DNA of 64,000 nt from Rhizobium sp. CIAT894 (GTDB lineage: Bacteria > Pseudomonadota > Alphaproteobacteria > Rhizobiales > Rhizobiaceae). The position numbers and the translations under genes are program-made. Under the pieces are notes generated by a model. The model was not told where the DNA came from. It saw only the letters and a program-made list of their open reading frames with translations, and ran no database searches. Each line of letters starts with the position of its first letter. Position 1 is the first letter of the stretch. Shown piece by piece: positions 16,590 to 26,922 of the stretch. The DNA is taken from assembly GCF_000172795.2 (NCBI RefSeq), contig NZ_CP020951.1, positions 310,001 through 374,000 on the forward strand. The letters are read 5' to 3'.

Positions 16590-17309
16590 ATGCAGGATAT
16601 GGATTCATGGCTGTCAGAGAAGAAAGAGATCGGCCGGAGAAACGCTGCCGAAGCGGTCTTCCAAGATATCCGCACCGCCATTGTTGGTCGGAAACTGGCG
16701 CTCGGCACCCGTCTTCCCTCGGAAGTGCAGCTCGCCGAACGTTACGGCATCAGCCGGGCGATCGTGCGTGAAGCGCTCCGCTCGCTGCAGACGCTGGGGT
16801 TCACGCAGACCAGAACCGGCCGGGGCACCTATATCGTTTCGGAAAGCCCGGCGCGACAGCTCGGCGGCGGCGCCTATTCCGCCCGCGATCTCATGGAGGC
16901 GCGCCCCTGCATCGAGATCCCGGCTGCGGGTTGGGCGGCATTGCGGCGCTCGAACGAGCAGCTGGCGTCGCTCTCATCCTTGTGCGACCGGATGGATGAG
17001 GAGGACGACGTCCAGACATGGGTGCGGATGGACGCCGAGTTCCATGGAGAGATCGCCGAAGCCTCGGGCAATGCGATCTTCCGAAAAGTCGTCGCCGATG
17101 TCCGCGGCGCGCTTTCGACGCAATCGGAACTGGTGGAGCATGTTCGCGGCCGGCGCAAAGCCTCCAACGCCGAGCACCGCCGCATTCTCCGGGCCGTTGC
17201 CGCGGGCAGCGAGAGGGATGCGCAGGCCGCGATGGCCGAGCATCTGCTGGAGGTCAAGCGTTCCATCATCGGGATTGCCGATGAAAGAGGGACTGCGCCT
17301 AAGGTATGA
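16590..17309 (+). CDS. GntR/FadR-family transcriptional regulator
   Basis: A 239-residue regulator with an N-terminal winged helix (RLPSEVQLAERYGISRAIVREALRSLQTLGFTQTRTGRGTYIV, about 40-80) and a C-terminal FCD ligand domain. I place the start at 16590 (MQDMDSWLSEKKE) because it aligns with the start of its neighbour paralogue (MNDLENWLSDSAI). The longer frame opens with a TTG at 16551. It follows the bicupin gene by 73 bp and precedes the ansR-like gene by 51 bp. Its target may be the 8358-16516 catabolic operon or the ans operon. High similarity to the next gene indicates a tandem duplication. Confidence 0.9.
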   Translation: MQDMDSWLSEKKEIGRRNAAEAVFQDIRTAIVGRKLALGTRLPSEVQLAERYGISRAIVREALRSLQTLGFTQTRTGRGTYIVSESPARQLGGGAYSARDLMEARPCIEIPAAGWAALRRSNEQLASLSSLCDRMDEEDDVQTWVRMDAEFHGEIAEASGNAIFRKVVADVRGALSTQSELVEHVRGRRKASNAEHRRILRAVAAGSERDAQAAMAEHLLEVKRSIIGIADERGTAPKV

Positions 17310-17360
17310 TTTTAAATTTGCACCCCATATCCGGCTGCGCTGCCGATCGAATGCAAGACG

Positions 17361-18065
17361 ATGAATGATCTGGAAAACTGGCTTTCCGACTCCGCGATCC
17401 TCAGTCGAAAAAGCGCCTCGGAACTGGTGTTCGAGGAATTGCGCAATCTCATTGTCTCCGGCCGGTTTGCCGAAGGTTCCAAGCTGCCGTCGGAAGCCAA
17501 GCTCGCGGCAAAATACGGCGTCAGCCGTCCGATCGTGCGGGAAGCGCTGCGCTCGCTGCAGATTTTGGGGCTGACGGAGACGCGAACGGGAAGCGGAACC
17601 TATGTGCTCGCGGCTGGCGGCGGCGGAGATATCCGTTACGGCGATTATTCGGCGCGTGATCTGGTGGAGGCGCGGCCCTTCGTCGAAGTATCCGCTGCCG
17701 GCTGGGCAGCGCTGCGCCGGAGCGACGATGAGCTGTCCCGGCTGCTTCACCTTTGCGACCGGATGGAGCAGGAACAAGATACCGAGGCTTGGGTGCGGCT
17801 GGATTCGGATTTTCACGGGCTGATCGCCGAAGCTTCGAAGAACGCCGTCTTCCGCGATATCGTCGATGACGTCCGCGAAGCGATGGCGCAGCAATCTGGG
17901 CTGCTGACCGCCTTGGGGCCACGCCGTCAGGAATCGAATGAAGAGCATCGCGCCATCGTCGAAGCCATTCGCATAGGGGCGGAGACCGAGGCTCAGGCAG
18001 CGATGGAAATCCATCTCAGGAAGGTCGCGGCGGCTGTCAGCCGCATCATCGGCATCGAGCTCTGA
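17361..18065 (+). CDS. ansR: GntR/FadR-family regulator, probable AnsR of the asparagine operon
   Basis: A 234-residue FadR-type repressor with a winged helix (KLPSEAKLAAKYGVSRPIVREALRSLQILGLTETRTGSGTYVL) and an FCD domain containing the SDFHGLIAEASKNAVF segment, typical of metal/effector binding. It is 238 bp upstream of ansP in the same orientation. In R. etli a GntR-type gene ansR lies at the head of the asparagine operon ansPAB and represses it until asparagine is present; this gene has that position. The symbol is assigned by synteny and family. The paralogue at 16590 is an alternative candidate. Confidence 0.8.
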   Translation: MNDLENWLSDSAILSRKSASELVFEELRNLIVSGRFAEGSKLPSEAKLAAKYGVSRPIVREALRSLQILGLTETRTGSGTYVLAAGGGGDIRYGDYSARDLVEARPFVEVSAAGWAALRRSDDELSRLLHLCDRMEQEQDTEAWVRLDSDFHGLIAEASKNAVFRDIVDDVREAMAQQSGLLTALGPRRQESNEEHRAIVEAIRIGAETEAQAAMEIHLRKVAAAVSRIIGIEL

Positions 18066-18209
18066 TATCTTTGGCGCTTTTGACGGAAGCCTAGGAAATC
18101 GATCCAATCCCGCCGCCAAAGACTGCCTTTCTCCAGGCCGCCGGTGACGCATCCACAAATAGCAGAGGGAAAATCCTTGACTGCAGGGTGGTTTTTCCTT
18201 TATTCGCCA

Positions 18210-18255
18210 AATCTGTCAGACCGCATAGCAGATTAACATCTTTATGACATCTGCT
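18210..18255 (+). promoter_or_regulatory. Cluster of dyads in the ansP leader, candidate GntR operators
   Basis: The region holds the palindrome GTCAGAC within AATCTGTCAGACCGC, an inverted pair AATCTG (18210-18215)/CAGATT (18229-18234), and AGCAGAT (18227-18233)/ATCTGCT (18249-18255). GTC-N-GAC cores are usual for FadR-type operators. It lies 48-93 bp upstream of the ansP start, where the operon promoter is expected. No clear -35/-10 pair could be fixed. Confidence 0.45.
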
Positions 18256-18302
18256 CGGAGGGGCGGCCGGGAGGTTGCCGAACCCAGGGATAGGGAGGAG
18301 AA

Positions 18303-19775
18303 ATGACAGTCATGCAATCCAATAGAAGCGAGGCCGAAGGCCAAGTCTTTGCCGAGGAGGATCTCGGCTACCACAAGGCGCTGAAGCCGCGGCAGATCCA
18401 GATGATCGCCATCGGCGGCGCCATCGGCACGGGGCTATTTCTCGGCGCCGGCGGCCGGCTTGCCGCTGCCGGTCCGGCACTTGTGCTGGTCTATGCCTTG
18501 TGCGGCTTTTTCGCCTTTCTCGTTCTGAGGGCTCTTGGCGAACTGATCGTCCATCGCCCGACCTCGGGCTCGTTCGTCTCCTATGCCCGGGAATTTTACG
18601 GCGAAAAGCTCGCCTTCGCGGTCGGCTGGATGTATTGGCTGACCTGGGCGATGACGGCGGTCGCCGACGTCACTGCGGTCGCCCTCTACATGAATTTCTT
18701 CAAGGCCTATGTTCCATGGATCGCCATGATCGATCAGTGGGTCTTTGCGCTGGCGGCGCTGGTCCTCGTCCTCTCGATGAATCTTCTGTCGGTGAAGGTC
18801 TTCGGTGAACTGGAATTCTGGTTCAGCCTCGTCAAGGTTCTCGCCCTCGTCGTCTTCCTGATCGTCGGGGTCTACTTCGTCGTCACCGGCACGCCGATCG
18901 ACGGCCATGTTCCAGGCCTCAGCACGATCACCGATTTCGGAGGCATGTTCCCGAACAGCATCCTGCCGGCCCTGGTGGTGATACAGGGCGTGGTTTTCGC
19001 CTATGCCTCGATCGAGCTGATCGGCACCGCCGCCGGTGAAACCGAAAATGCCCGCAAGGTCATGCCGCGGGCGATCCGGACAGTCGTGCTGCGCCTGGTG
19101 GTCTTCTATGTCGGCTCGGTCCTGCTGCTGTCACTGCTACTGCCCTATACCGCCTATAAGGGCGGCGAGAGCCCGTTCGTGACCTTCTTCGGCAAGATCG
19201 GCATCCAGGGCGCCGACGTCGTCATGAACCTGGTCGTGCTGACCGCCGTCCTGTCGTCGCTGAATGCCGGCCTCTATTCCACAGGCCGCATCCTGCATTC
19301 CATGGCGGTTTCCGGCTCGGCGCCGGCGGCGCTGGCGAAGATGAACCGATCCGGCGTGCCTTATGTCGGCATTGCGGTGACGGCTGTCGTGACCGCCTTC
19401 GGCGTCGTGCTGAACGCCGTCGTTCCGGCGGAGGCCTTCGAAATCGGCCTGAATGTCGCCGCCCTCGGCATCATCGCCGCATGGGGCGTGATCGTGCTCT
19501 GCCAGCTCAAGCTGTGGCAGCTGTCGCGGCAGGGCAAGCTGGCGCGGCCTGAATTCCGGATGTTCGGCGCGCCCTATACCGGCGTGCTGACGCTGGGTTT
19601 CCTTGCCGTCGTCGTGATCCTGATGGCTCTCGACTATCCGGTCGGAACCTACACGGTCGCTTCTCTGGCGCTGATCATTCCGGCGCTAGTGGTCGGCTGG
19701 CTGCTGATGCGTGAGCGCATCTACATGCTCGCCGCCGAACAGGGCGAGGATCGCGGCGGTTTCGATCTCGCCTGA
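18303..19775 (+). CDS. ansP: L-asparagine permease AnsP (APC superfamily amino acid transporter)
   Basis: A 490-residue membrane protein with the 12-segment amino acid permease layout. The family signature is [25 protein letters not shown] at about residues 22-46, followed by [25 protein letters not shown]. It ends in a cytosolic tail. The gene has a strong AGGAG 5 bases before the ATG. It is followed by asparaginase and aspartase genes, matching the R. etli ansPAB order, so asparagine uptake is the inferred role; close relatives transport GABA, aromatic or other amino acids. It supplies substrate to AnsA in the cytoplasm. Confidence 0.9.
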   Translation: MTVMQSNRSEAEGQVFAEEDLGYHKALKPRQIQMIAIGGAIGTGLFLGAGGRLAAAGPALVLVYALCGFFAFLVLRALGELIVHRPTSGSFVSYAREFYGEKLAFAVGWMYWLTWAMTAVADVTAVALYMNFFKAYVPWIAMIDQWVFALAALVLVLSMNLLSVKVFGELEFWFSLVKVLALVVFLIVGVYFVVTGTPIDGHVPGLSTITDFGGMFPNSILPALVVIQGVVFAYASIELIGTAAGETENARKVMPRAIRTVVLRLVVFYVGSVLLLSLLLPYTAYKGGESPFVTFFGKIGIQGADVVMNLVVLTAVLSSLNAGLYSTGRILHSMAVSGSAPAALAKMNRSGVPYVGIAVTAVVTAFGVVLNAVVPAEAFEIGLNVAALGIIAAWGVIVLCQLKLWQLSRQGKLARPEFRMFGAPYTGVLTLGFLAVVVILMALDYPVGTYTVASLALIIPALVVGWLLMRERIYMLAAEQGEDRGGFDLA

Positions 19776-19848
19776 CACCGATCGACAATCGAGGCTTGCT
19801 CCGGCGGCGCATGTCGCCGCCGGGGTGCGGCATGAAATGGAGAGAGAC

Positions 19849-20907
19849 ATGACCCCGAGTGAGGATTTCGTCGTCACCGATCGTGGCGGCATCGTCGAGA
19901 ACCGCCATCGCGTCCACGCGGCTGTCGTCGATGCAAAGGGCAGGCTGCTTTACGCGCTGGGAAATCCCGAGCGTATGACGCTTGCCCGCTCCGCCGCCAA
20001 GCCGGCCCAGGCGCTTGCCATCCTGGAGGCGGAGGGCGTCGAGCGTTTCGGCTTCGATGATGCGGATGTTGCGCTGATGTGCGCGTCCCACAGCAGCGAA
20101 GAGCGGCATATCGCGCGCACGCGGGCCATGCTGTCGAAGATCAAGGCCGAGGAGGCTGACCTTCGCTGCGGCGGTCATCCTTCGCTGTTCGAAACGGTCA
20201 ACCGCTCCTGGATCAGGCAGGACTTTGTCCCGACAGCCGTCTGCAGCAATTGCTCGGGTAAGCACGTCGGCATGCTTGCCGGCGCCCGGGCGATCGGCGC
20301 AGACATGGAAGGCTACCACCTGGCGGATCATCCGATGCAGGGGAGGGTCAAGCGCACTGTCGCCGAACTCTGCGATCTGGATGTTCGGGATGTCGAATGG
20401 GGGATCGACGGATGCAATCTCCCGACCCCGGCCTTTCCCCTGGATCGCCTGGCCCGAATCTATACCAAGCTTGCCGCGGCAGCGGATGGCGACGGGGCGG
20501 GCGAGGGGTCGTCGAGGCGCGGTGCCGCACTGGCCCGCATCTTCCATGCAATGGCACACCACCCTGACATGGTTGCGGGCGAGGGGCGCTACTGCACGGC
20601 CCTGATGCGCGCATTCAACGGCGCCCTCATCGGCAAGCTCGGGGCCGATGCCAGCTACGCGATCGGCGTGCGGGCCTCGGACGAAACCCGGCGATTGGGG
20701 ACGGACGGTGCGCTCGGCATCTCGGTCAAGATCGAGGACGGCAATCTCGAAATTCTTTACGCCGTCGTGACTGAGCTTCTCGAGCGGCTCGGCATCGGTT
20801 CGCCTGAGATCCGCAGCCAGCTCGCGCCGTTCCACCATCCTCAGCGTGTCAATACGATGGGTGTTACGACGGGCGGCGTGTCTTTTCCGTTCAAACTGCG
20901 CGGATAG
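19849..20907 (+). CDS. ansA: R. etli-type L-asparaginase AnsA (ReAV class), C-terminally shortened by an amber codon
   Basis: A 352-residue class 3 asparaginase, unrelated to bacterial type I/II enzymes, hydrolysing asparagine to aspartate and ammonia. Numbering from the ATG at 19849 (preceded by GGAG), the residues described for ReAV are all present: Ser48, Lys51, Ser80 and Lys263, and the metal site Cys135, Lys138, Cys189 (motifs CSNCSGKH and DGCNLPTP). The frame ends at TAG (20905-20907) after VSFPFKLRG. Reading through gives a further 14 residues, KADGDDLRLAALAR, before TGA at 20950, for a total of 367 positions, the length I recall for R. etli ReAV. The catalytic core is intact, so activity is likely retained. 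Confidence 0.95.
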   Translation: MTPSEDFVVTDRGGIVENRHRVHAAVVDAKGRLLYALGNPERMTLARSAAKPAQALAILEAEGVERFGFDDADVALMCASHSSEERHIARTRAMLSKIKAEEADLRCGGHPSLFETVNRSWIRQDFVPTAVCSNCSGKHVGMLAGARAIGADMEGYHLADHPMQGRVKRTVAELCDLDVRDVEWGIDGCNLPTPAFPLDRLARIYTKLAAAADGDGAGEGSSRRGAALARIFHAMAHHPDMVAGEGRYCTALMRAFNGALIGKLGADASYAIGVRASDETRRLGTDGALGISVKIEDGNLEILYAVVTELLERLGIGSPEIRSQLAPFHHPQRVNTMGVTTGGVSFPFKLRG

Positions 20908-21053
20908 AAGGCGGACGGCGACGATCTTCGCCTTGCCGCCCTTGCCCGATGACGTCTGTCGACGCGGCTAACCCCGCCGCGTCACCAGCCATTCTCGTCT
21001 TCAGCCTGCTGCCGCAATGCGTGCCCGCAGCGCCCCACTCGAAGGTTCCTGCC

Positions 21054-22481
<1,428 letters not shown>

Positions 22482-22527
22482 GGCATGCGGCCCATTTTGC
22501 TTCCGGGCGACACTCATATGTGGGCGA

Positions 22528-23457
22528 TCACGCCGCCTTTGCTTGCGGCTTGGCAGCCTTGACGTGGGTTATGCTGCGGCGGCCGTCGATGCTGATGGGA
22601 ACATCGCCGTCGACGGTGGCGCGGCGCACGACGCGGTGCTGGTCACCATAGTCGTTGACGGCATAGTGCTGGGTGGCGCGGTTGTCCCAGATCGCGACAT
22701 CTCCGGCTCTCCAGCGCCAGCGCACGGTATTTTCCGGGGCGGTGACGTAGGACTGGAACACTTCGTAGAGTTTGGCGGAGTCGCTCTTCGACAGGCCGAC
22801 CAGGCGCTGAACGAAGTTGCCGAGCAGCAGCGATCTTTCGCCGGTTTCCGGATGGACACGCACGACCGGATGCTCGGTTTCGTAAATGGTCGAGGTGAAA
22901 ACCTCCTCGAAATGCTTCTTCTCTTCGGCGGTGGCGCGAGGGCGCACGGCGGCATAGTCATAGGCATTGCTGTGAATGGCCCACAAATTCTCCGCCAGCA
23001 GTTTGAGCGGCGCCGGCAGGCTTTCGTATGCGGCGTGGGTGTTGGACCAGATCGTATCGCCGCCGGCCGCCGGGATGACGACGCCGCGCAGGACGGAGAA
23101 TTTGGGGTAGGCGTCCACGAAGGTGACGTCTGTGTGCCACTGATCCGCCCGGCCACCGCCGCGGCTGGAATCGAGGTTGAGGATGGAAGCCGTGCCGTCA
23201 ACCGGGCCCTGGGTTGGATGCGGCACGAGGTCGCCGAGGCGGCGCGCGAAAGCCTCCTGTTCGGAATCGTCAAGATGTCCCTGATCGCGGAAGAAGATCA
23301 CCTTGTGCTTCAGGAGAAGCTGGTTGATGGCTGCCACCGTTGTATCCGAAAGTTCTCCGCCGAGGCGGATACCTTTGATTTCGGCGCCGACACGGCCGGT
23401 CAGCCGGACGACATCGGTGTCGGGAATGATCTGATTGACGAGAACCGGATTGCTCAT
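22528..23457 (-). CDS. TauD/TfdA-family 2-oxoglutarate-dependent dioxygenase
   Basis: A 309-residue non-haem Fe(II) enzyme. The facial triad is visible: His108 and Asp110 in DQWHTDVTF and His264 in ATQHYAVNDY; the 2-oxoglutarate-binding arginines correspond to Arg275 and Arg279 in QHRVVRRA, with spacing as in TauD. The family hydroxylates taurine, alkyl sulfates, sulfonates or aryloxyalkanoates, releasing sulfite/sulfate or a phenol. Sequence alone does not settle which; taurine or alkylsulfatase-type activity is plausible. The ATG at 23457 is preceded by AGGAG. It is convergent with ansB and divergent from the CMD gene at 23752. Confidence 0.88.
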   Translation of the reverse strand: MSNPVLVNQIIPDTDVVRLTGRVGAEIKGIRLGGELSDTTVAAINQLLLKHKVIFFRDQGHLDDSEQEAFARRLGDLVPHPTQGPVDGTASILNLDSSRGGGRADQWHTDVTFVDAYPKFSVLRGVVIPAAGGDTIWSNTHAAYESLPAPLKLLAENLWAIHSNAYDYAAVRPRATAEEKKHFEEVFTSTIYETEHPVVRVHPETGERSLLLGNFVQRLVGLSKSDSAKLYEVFQSYVTAPENTVRWRWRAGDVAIWDNRATQHYAVNDYGDQHRVVRRATVDGDVPISIDGRRSITHVKAAKPQAKAA

Positions 23458-23570
23458 GGAAATCTCCTGTTGATATGGGAAGAGTCGGCAGGTCACATGC
23501 GCCCAAGGATGCATCCATCGGGCGTTCGAATTCTCAGCGCTGAAGTCGACAGGGCTATGGAACGGTATAA

Positions 23571-23587
23571 TCTACAAAATCTGTAGA
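23571..23587. promoter_or_regulatory. Palindrome TCTACA-N5-TGTAGA with adjacent TATAAT box
   Basis: The dyad lies in the 294-bp divergent gap between the dioxygenase and the CMD gene. A perfect TATAAT occupies 23566-23571 on the plus strand, and TTGTCT on the minus strand overlaps the dyad. An operator controlling one or both promoters fits. The rest of the gap shows no gene. Confidence 0.45.
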
Positions 23588-23751
23588 CAATAATTTCTAA
23601 TTTTGCCCGTTTTCGTGAAACAGCCGCTTCGATTTCCTCGCCGGCGGGGAGGCTGGCAGCCGTTGCCGTTTCTTCCTATCTTCCGCAGGCGGCGGATCGC
23701 CGAGCAATATCATGCTGAGGCCGTAGATCGGCGCGCGGAAAGGAACTTTCG

Positions 23752-24159
23752 ATGGCAACAGTCAAACTCCTGTCGGACCAAGAGGCCGCCGCCATTCCGG
23801 CCGTTCAAGCCGTGTTCGACGACATCCGGGCGACGCGCAAGACCGATTTCATCAACAATTTCTGGCGCGCCCTGGCGAACGATCCGGCCAACCTCAAGCG
23901 GGTATGGGAAACGCTGAAAGCGGTCATGACGGTCGAAGGCGCAATCGATCCGTTGACGCGGGAGATGATCTACATCGCGGTGTCGACGGCCAATGCCTGC
24001 CAGTATTGCATTCAATCCCATACCGCAGCCGCCCGGACCCGCGGGATGACGGATGCCCAACATGGTGAACTTTTGACGATCATCGGCCTTGCCGCGCAGA
24101 CAAACCATCTTGCCCTCGCCATGCAGGTTCCGTCCGATCCGGAATTTGAGGTACGGTAG
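23752..24159 (+). CDS. Carboxymuconolactone decarboxylase-family (AhpD-like) protein
   Basis: A 135-residue all-helical protein with the CMD family core. The redox motif CQYC (Cys83, Cys86) followed by His90 in ANACQYCIQSH is the AhpD-type proton relay/peroxidase motif, so an antioxidant or thiol-peroxidase function is more likely than decarboxylation. The upstream TIDPLTREM-like helix (GAIDPLTREMIYIAVS) is typical. GGAA-type ribosome site precedes the ATG. It is divergent from the dioxygenase gene, 294 bp apart, and may share its control region. No reductase partner is next to it. Confidence 0.88.
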   Translation: MATVKLLSDQEAAAIPAVQAVFDDIRATRKTDFINNFWRALANDPANLKRVWETLKAVMTVEGAIDPLTREMIYIAVSTANACQYCIQSHTAAARTRGMTDAQHGELLTIIGLAAQTNHLALAMQVPSDPEFEVR

Positions 24160-24358
24160 AAAAGACGGACTCGGGGCTCACAGACATGCGCCGTCATTAC
24201 GTCATGCGGGCGGGAGCGGCCGTCAGGACGGCTCGGCCATCGAGGCGGGGAGCACCCGATAGGGTTAGCGCAGTGCGTATTGTAGAATATGCCAATGTAC
24301 GCATAATTCCTGCGGCCGGCGCTGCCGGGCAAGATCGGTCGAGAGCTCGGGGGATCCT

Positions 24359-25381
24359 ATGGAAACAATTGTCGAGGACGCTCATACCGGCGTCGTGTCG
24401 CCCGAACTCGTGGTCGATGCACTCTTTGCATGCCGAAAGACCGCGGCGATGAGGGCAGCCATCGAACTTGATCTCTTTACGCATATCGGCGAGGGCAAAA
24501 CGGCAGAATTGCTGGCGTCGGCAACAGGCGCCTCGGAGCGTGGGGTGCGCATCCTGTGCGACTATCTCGTGGTCCATGGTTTCCTGACAAAGGAGAGCGG
24601 CCAGTACCGAATGACGCCTTCGACCAGGATGTTCCTCGATCGCAATTCGCCGGCCTATATGGGCTCTGCTGTCGAGTTCGTCGCCGCACCCGAAATCCTG
24701 GATAATTTTCTGCGCGATCCGGCCGCCGCCGTGCGAAACGGCGGTTCGGCCGGGCTTGCGAACATGTCGGCAGACAACCCCGTCTGGTTGAAGTTTGCGC
24801 GCGGCATGGGCTCCTTTACCGGTCTCAGCGCCAAAATACTGGCCGGCGAAATCTCCGGCTGGCGGAGGTCTGCCAAAAAGGTTTTGGATATCGCTGCCGG
24901 TCCCGGCATGTTCGGGATCGAAATTGCGAAGGCCTTTCCATCGGCGGAGATCGTCGCCGTCGACTGGGCCGCTGTGTTGGAACTGTCGAGACAGAATGCG
25001 GAAAAGGCCGGCGTCGCTGACCGGTACCGGACGATCGCCGGCAGTGCCTTCGATGTGGATTGGGGTACGGGTTACGATCTCGTCCTGCTTCCGAATTTTC
25101 TGCACCACTTCGATTTGCCGACATGTGCTGAACTGTTGCGAAAGATCATCGCCAGCCTTGCGGCGGAAGGCCGGATCGTCGCGGTCGATTTCGTGCCGAA
25201 CGAAGATGGCGTGTCGCCGCCTTTTCCCGCGGCGTTCTCCTGGGAGATGCTGGCCAGCACGCCGGCCGGCCAAGCTTACACCCAAAGTGAGCTGACACAG
25301 ATGGCAAGACTGGCCGGCCTTGCCGGCGTCACGGTCAAACCGATGCCGCCAACGCCGGCAAGCATCATCCTCTTTCAATAG
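24359..25381 (+). CDS. SAM-dependent methyltransferase with winged-helix dimerisation domain
   Basis: A 340-residue protein of the plant/hydroxyneurosporene O-methyltransferase type. Residues about 15-95 form the winged-helix dimerisation part (GASERGVRILCDYLVVHGFLTKESGQY). The SAM-binding motif I is VLDIAAGPGMFGIEIAKAFP (about 178-197), with the acidic motif II in IVAVDW and the catalytic-region FLHHFD. It could methylate a small phenolic or polyketide-like acceptor; no biosynthetic partner genes are nearby, so the substrate is open. It stands alone between the CMD gene (200 bp upstream) and a small minus-strand gene. Confidence 0.88.
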   Translation: METIVEDAHTGVVSPELVVDALFACRKTAAMRAAIELDLFTHIGEGKTAELLASATGASERGVRILCDYLVVHGFLTKESGQYRMTPSTRMFLDRNSPAYMGSAVEFVAAPEILDNFLRDPAAAVRNGGSAGLANMSADNPVWLKFARGMGSFTGLSAKILAGEISGWRRSAKKVLDIAAGPGMFGIEIAKAFPSAEIVAVDWAAVLELSRQNAEKAGVADRYRTIAGSAFDVDWGTGYDLVLLPNFLHHFDLPTCAELLRKIIASLAAEGRIVAVDFVPNEDGVSPPFPAAFSWEMLASTPAGQAYTQSELTQMARLAGLAGVTVKPMPPTPASIILFQ

Positions 25382-25395
25382 CCTGCCGATCGCTG

Positions 25396-25671
25396 CTACG
25401 GCAACTCCAGGCAAAGCGTGAAGCGATTGAGCAAATAGAGGGCGAGCGCGCCTCCGAGCGCGGCGGTTGTGAGAACGGTGTTGTTGCTTGCGATAAACGA
25501 CGATCCCAATACCGTCGCAGCGACGATCGCCGCCATCATCGGCCAGAGCCTCAATAGCAGCGAGCCAAAGCGCGGCCGGCGAAGAGCTGCATATGTCGCA
25601 CTTGGAAAGTTTATGTAGCCGGCTATACAAAATGTGGCGTAATGGGAATTATGGAACATCGGAGGAGTCAT
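25396..25671 (-). CDS. Small hypothetical membrane protein
   Basis: A possible 91-residue protein with two hydrophobic segments toward its C-terminus (LWPMMAAIVAATVLGSSFIA and VLTTAALGGALALYLLNRF). I do not recognise a family. No convincing ribosome site precedes the ATG at 25671; an internal Met at the first hydrophobic segment could be the true start, giving about 47 residues. It sits convergently against the methyltransferase gene, 15 bp from its stop, in an otherwise gene-free 388-bp interval. Confidence 0.4.
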   Translation of the reverse strand: MTPPMFHNSHYATFCIAGYINFPSATYAALRRPRFGSLLLRLWPMMAAIVAATVLGSSFIASNNTVLTTAALGGALALYLLNRFTLCLELP

Positions 25672-25690
25672 GCAGCGCTCTTGCCGGCGC

Positions 25691-25720
25691 TTGACTTGAT
25701 CTTTGTGAATCGTATACGAT
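25691..25720 (+). promoter_or_regulatory. Promoter with GntR-type operator ATCGTATACGAT
   Basis: TTGACT (25691-25696) and TATACG (25713-25718) form a plausible sigma-70 type pair with a 16-base spacer. The perfect 12-bp palindrome ATCGTATACGAT (25709-25720) overlaps the -10 box, a form typical for FCD-type GntR regulators. It lies 50 bp upstream of the hydroxyproline-epimerase-like gene. No regulator gene is adjacent. Confidence 0.55.
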
Positions 25721-25769
25721 ATCCTATATCGAAGGCGCCGGAGGCGCGGTCACTCAGCAGGAGGAACAT

Positions 25770-26798
25770 ATGCGCACATCGAAGGTCATCCATCTCGTGA
25801 GCTGCCATGCGGAAGGCGAAGTCGGCGATGTGATTGTCGGCGGCGTCGCTCCGCCCCCGGGCGCCACGGTCTGGGAGCAATCCCGCTGGATCGCCGAGGA
25901 TGAGACGCTGCGCAATTTCGTGCTGAACGAGCCTCGCGGCGGCGTCTTCAGGCACGTCAACCTGCTGGTTCCCCCGAAGAATCCAAGGGCGCAGATGGGC
26001 TGGATTGTCATGGAGCCGGCCGATACCCCGCCGATGTCCGGTTCGAACTCGATGTGCGTGTCGACCGTTCTGCTCGACACCGGCATCATCCCGATGCAGC
26101 AACCAGTCACCCGCATGGTTCTCGAGGCGCCGGGCGGTCTGATCGAGGTCGAGGCGGAATGCCGTGACGGCAAGGCCGAGCGGATCCGGGTCAGGAACGT
26201 CCCGTCATTTGCCGACAAGCTCGATGCCAAGATTGAAGTCGAGGGTCTCGGCACCATCACGGTGGATACGGCTTATGGCGGGGACAGCTTTGTTCTTGTC
26301 GATGCCGCATCGCTCGGCCTCTGCCTGCAGCCCGATCAGGCGCGCGATATCGCCCGCATGGGTGTCAAGATTACCGCGGCGGCCAATGAGCAGCTCGGCT
26401 TCAAGCACCCTGCCAACGACTGGGACCACATTTCCTTCTGCCAGATCACGGATCCCCTGATGATGAAGGACGGCGTGCTCTGGGGCAGGAACGCGGTCGC
26501 CATCCGGCCGGGCAAGATCGATCGGTCTCCATGCGGGACTGGTTGCTCCGCCCGCATGGCGGTCCTTCACGCCAAGGGTCAGATGACGGTGGGTGACAAG
26601 TTCGTCGGCACCTCGCTCATCGACACTGAATTTCATTGCAGCATCGACAGCGAGGTCGACATCCATGGCAAGGCCGGGATCAGCCCGATCATCTCGGGCC
26701 GAGCCTGGGTCATCGGCACCAAGCAGCTGATGGTCGATCCCGCCGACCCCTTCCCGGCCGGCTACCGCCTCTCCGATACCTGGCCGATGGACCTGTAG
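25770..26798 (+). CDS. Proline racemase superfamily enzyme, probable 4-hydroxyproline 2-epimerase (Ser/Cys type)
   Basis: A 342-residue two-lobed enzyme of the proline racemase superfamily. The second catalytic Cys is clear, Cys255 in [11 protein letters not shown]. At the first position, where proline racemases have Cys in a PPMCGH motif, this protein has Ser90 in [10 protein letters not shown]. Family work separates Cys/Cys members (racemase, 4-hydroxyproline epimerase), Ser/Cys members (epimerase) and Cys/Thr members (trans-3-hydroxyproline dehydratase); this protein belongs to the Ser/Cys group. The predicted reaction is epimerisation of trans-4-hydroxy-L-proline at C2. Other genes of the pathway are not adjacent. 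AGGAGG-type ribosome site precedes the ATG. Confidence 0.85.
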   Translation: MRTSKVIHLVSCHAEGEVGDVIVGGVAPPPGATVWEQSRWIAEDETLRNFVLNEPRGGVFRHVNLLVPPKNPRAQMGWIVMEPADTPPMSGSNSMCVSTVLLDTGIIPMQQPVTRMVLEAPGGLIEVEAECRDGKAERIRVRNVPSFADKLDAKIEVEGLGTITVDTAYGGDSFVLVDAASLGLCLQPDQARDIARMGVKITAAANEQLGFKHPANDWDHISFCQITDPLMMKDGVLWGRNAVAIRPGKIDRSPCGTGCSARMAVLHAKGQMTVGDKFVGTSLIDTEFHCSIDSEVDIHGKAGISPIISGRAWVIGTKQLMVDPADPFPAGYRLSDTWPMDL

Positions 26799-26922
26799 CA
26801 GAGCCCTATCGCGAAGCGGCCTGATGCCTGGTTGTTTGGCTTTTGGTCGCTGCAGCGCCAGTGCCGAATGCATGTTGCCGGCGTCTATTCCCGGTTTGCC
26901 CGAACGCGCGTGCGCTCCGGAC

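Noticed and set aside
20949..21053. A 35-residue N-terminal extension of aspartase from an ATG at 20949
   Set aside because: The extension has no family similarity, and an ATG with a ribosome site lies at 21054. The ATGA overlap with the ancestral ansA stop is noted but does not fix the start.
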